Shown: one piece after another, positions 6,639 through 7,072 of the stretch
Position numbering within the stretch: position 1 is the stretch's first letter
How the letters are laid out: every line of letters starts with the position of its first letter
Assembly (NCBI GenBank): GCA_030146285.1
Contig: JASLBZ010000149.1
Coordinates: 1-7,072, forward strand
Direction: 5' to 3'
Length of the DNA stretch: 7,072 nt
Source of the DNA: Neisseriaceae bacterium
Lineage (GTDB): Bacteria > Pseudomonadota > Gammaproteobacteria > Burkholderiales > Neisseriaceae
The notes under the pieces: generated by a model
Told to the model about the DNA's origin: nothing
The model's input: only the letters and a program-made list of their open reading frames with translations
The model's database searches: none
Translations under genes and position numbers: made by a program

Positions 6639-6670
6639 AAAAAGACACCGTTGGGCGTCTTTTTTTATGC
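6633..6670. terminator. Bidirectional intrinsic terminator between speD and ubiD
   Basis: The two 14-base arms, 6633-6646 (GCAT, seven A, GAC) and 6657-6670, are perfect reverse complements around a 10-base loop region. Two further C-G pairs (6648-6649 with 6654-6655) can form inside. The A-run and T-run give a U-tract in both directions, so the element suits both convergent genes. The speD stop codon (6636-6638) is inside the left arm. Confidence 0.85.
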
Positions 6671-6685
6671 ATCAATTCAAATAAA

Positions 6686-7072
6686 CTACAAACCAAGTTC
6701 ATTCCAAATGCTGTCAATTTTGGCGGTTACGGCCTCGTCTTTTTGAATCACACGGCCCCATTCTCGGTTGGTTTCACCAGGCCATTTATTGGTGGCATCC
6801 AATCCCATTTTACCACCCAAACCACTCACGGGACTGGCAAAGTCCAGATAATCAATGGGTGTATGCTCAACCAAGGTGGTATCGCGCACAGGATCCATGC
6901 GCGTGGTGATTGCCCAGATCACTTCTTTCCAATCACGAATATCAATGTCTTCATCCACCACAATAATAAATTTGGTGTACATGAATTGGCGTAAAAAACT
7001 CCAACAACCCATCATGACGCGCTTGGCATGCCCTGCATATTGCTTCTTGATGCTGACAATGGCCATGCGATA
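6686..7072 (-). CDS. ubiD: UbiD, 3-octaprenyl-4-hydroxybenzoate carboxy-lyase, C-terminal part (5' end outside the window)
   Basis: The frame enters at the right edge and ends with TAG at 6688-6686, giving the last 128 residues; the E. coli enzyme has about 497. Sequence landmarks of the UbiD C-terminal region are plain: YRMAIVSIKKQYAGHAKRVM, then SFLRQFMYTKFIIVVDEDID, WAITTRMDP, HTPIDYLDFASPVSGLGGKM, and GLDATNKWPGETNREWG. UbiD uses prenylated FMN, made by UbiX, to decarboxylate the polyprenyl-hydroxybenzoate intermediate of ubiquinone synthesis. The prenyl-FMN-binding and catalytic glutamate region lies outside this window. An internal Met at 7066 is not the start, since the conserved frame continues upstream of it. 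The gene is convergent with the speD operon, separated by the shared terminator, and is probably an unrelated housekeeping neighbour. Confidence 0.96.
   Translation of the reverse strand, partial: YRMAIVSIKKQYAGHAKRVMMGCWSFLRQFMYTKFIIVVDEDIDIRDWKEVIWAITTRMDPVRDTTLVEHTPIDYLDFASPVSGLGGKMGLDATNKWPGETNREWGRVIQKDEAVTAKIDSIWNELGL

Noticed and set aside
6602..6994. Plus-strand frame of 130 codons across the terminator and opposite ubiD
   Set aside because: It crosses the intrinsic terminator and is antisense to unmistakable UbiD coding sequence.

Overview
The window looks like chromosomal DNA from a moderately AT-rich gammaproteobacterium. The UbiD C-terminus is close to the gammaproteobacterial type, leucine codons lean heavily to TTG/TTA, and genes are packed with little spacing. 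A Moraxellaceae (Acinetobacter-like) source is my best guess, but it is a guess from overall impression. I see no RNA genes, insertion sequences, CRISPR arrays or phage structural genes.

Layout. Two operons diverge from one short intergenic region (2947-3059). The left operon, on the minus strand, encodes a membrane-embedded spermidine-synthase-like protein (2946-1426). It is followed, with a 4-base ATGA overlap, by an FAD-dependent amine-oxidase-like protein with a twin-arginine N-terminus (1429 running off the left edge). The right operon, on the plus strand, encodes a four-helix DUF350 membrane protein (3060-3461), an SPFH/YdjI-like protein with a C-terminal SHOCT module (3476-4510), a protein with two zinc ribbons, two DUF4178-like halves and a membrane tail (4517-6127), a 45-residue single-helix protein (6135-6272), and a pyruvoyl AdoMet decarboxylase, SpeD/SpeH type (6273-6638). 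A perfect 14-bp inverted repeat then acts as a probable bidirectional terminator. Beyond it, the 3' end of ubiD (ubiquinone synthesis) converges from the right edge and is probably unrelated.

How the genes may work together. AdoMet decarboxylase makes decarboxylated AdoMet, the aminopropyl donor. The membrane spermidine-synthase-like protein has the fold and motifs to use that donor. The flavoprotein could oxidise an amine product. The DUF350, SPFH and zinc-ribbon proteins look like a membrane scaffold or sensor module, resembling the Bacillus subtilis PspA-partner set (YdjG/H/I) and the E. coli yjf genes. The inferred whole is an envelope-associated polyamine synthesis or modification system, possibly a membrane-stress response. 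This type of neighbourhood has been noted in comparative genomics of Psp-like systems, but its chemistry is to my knowledge not established. No PspA homologue or glutathionylspermidine-synthase-like gene lies in this window.
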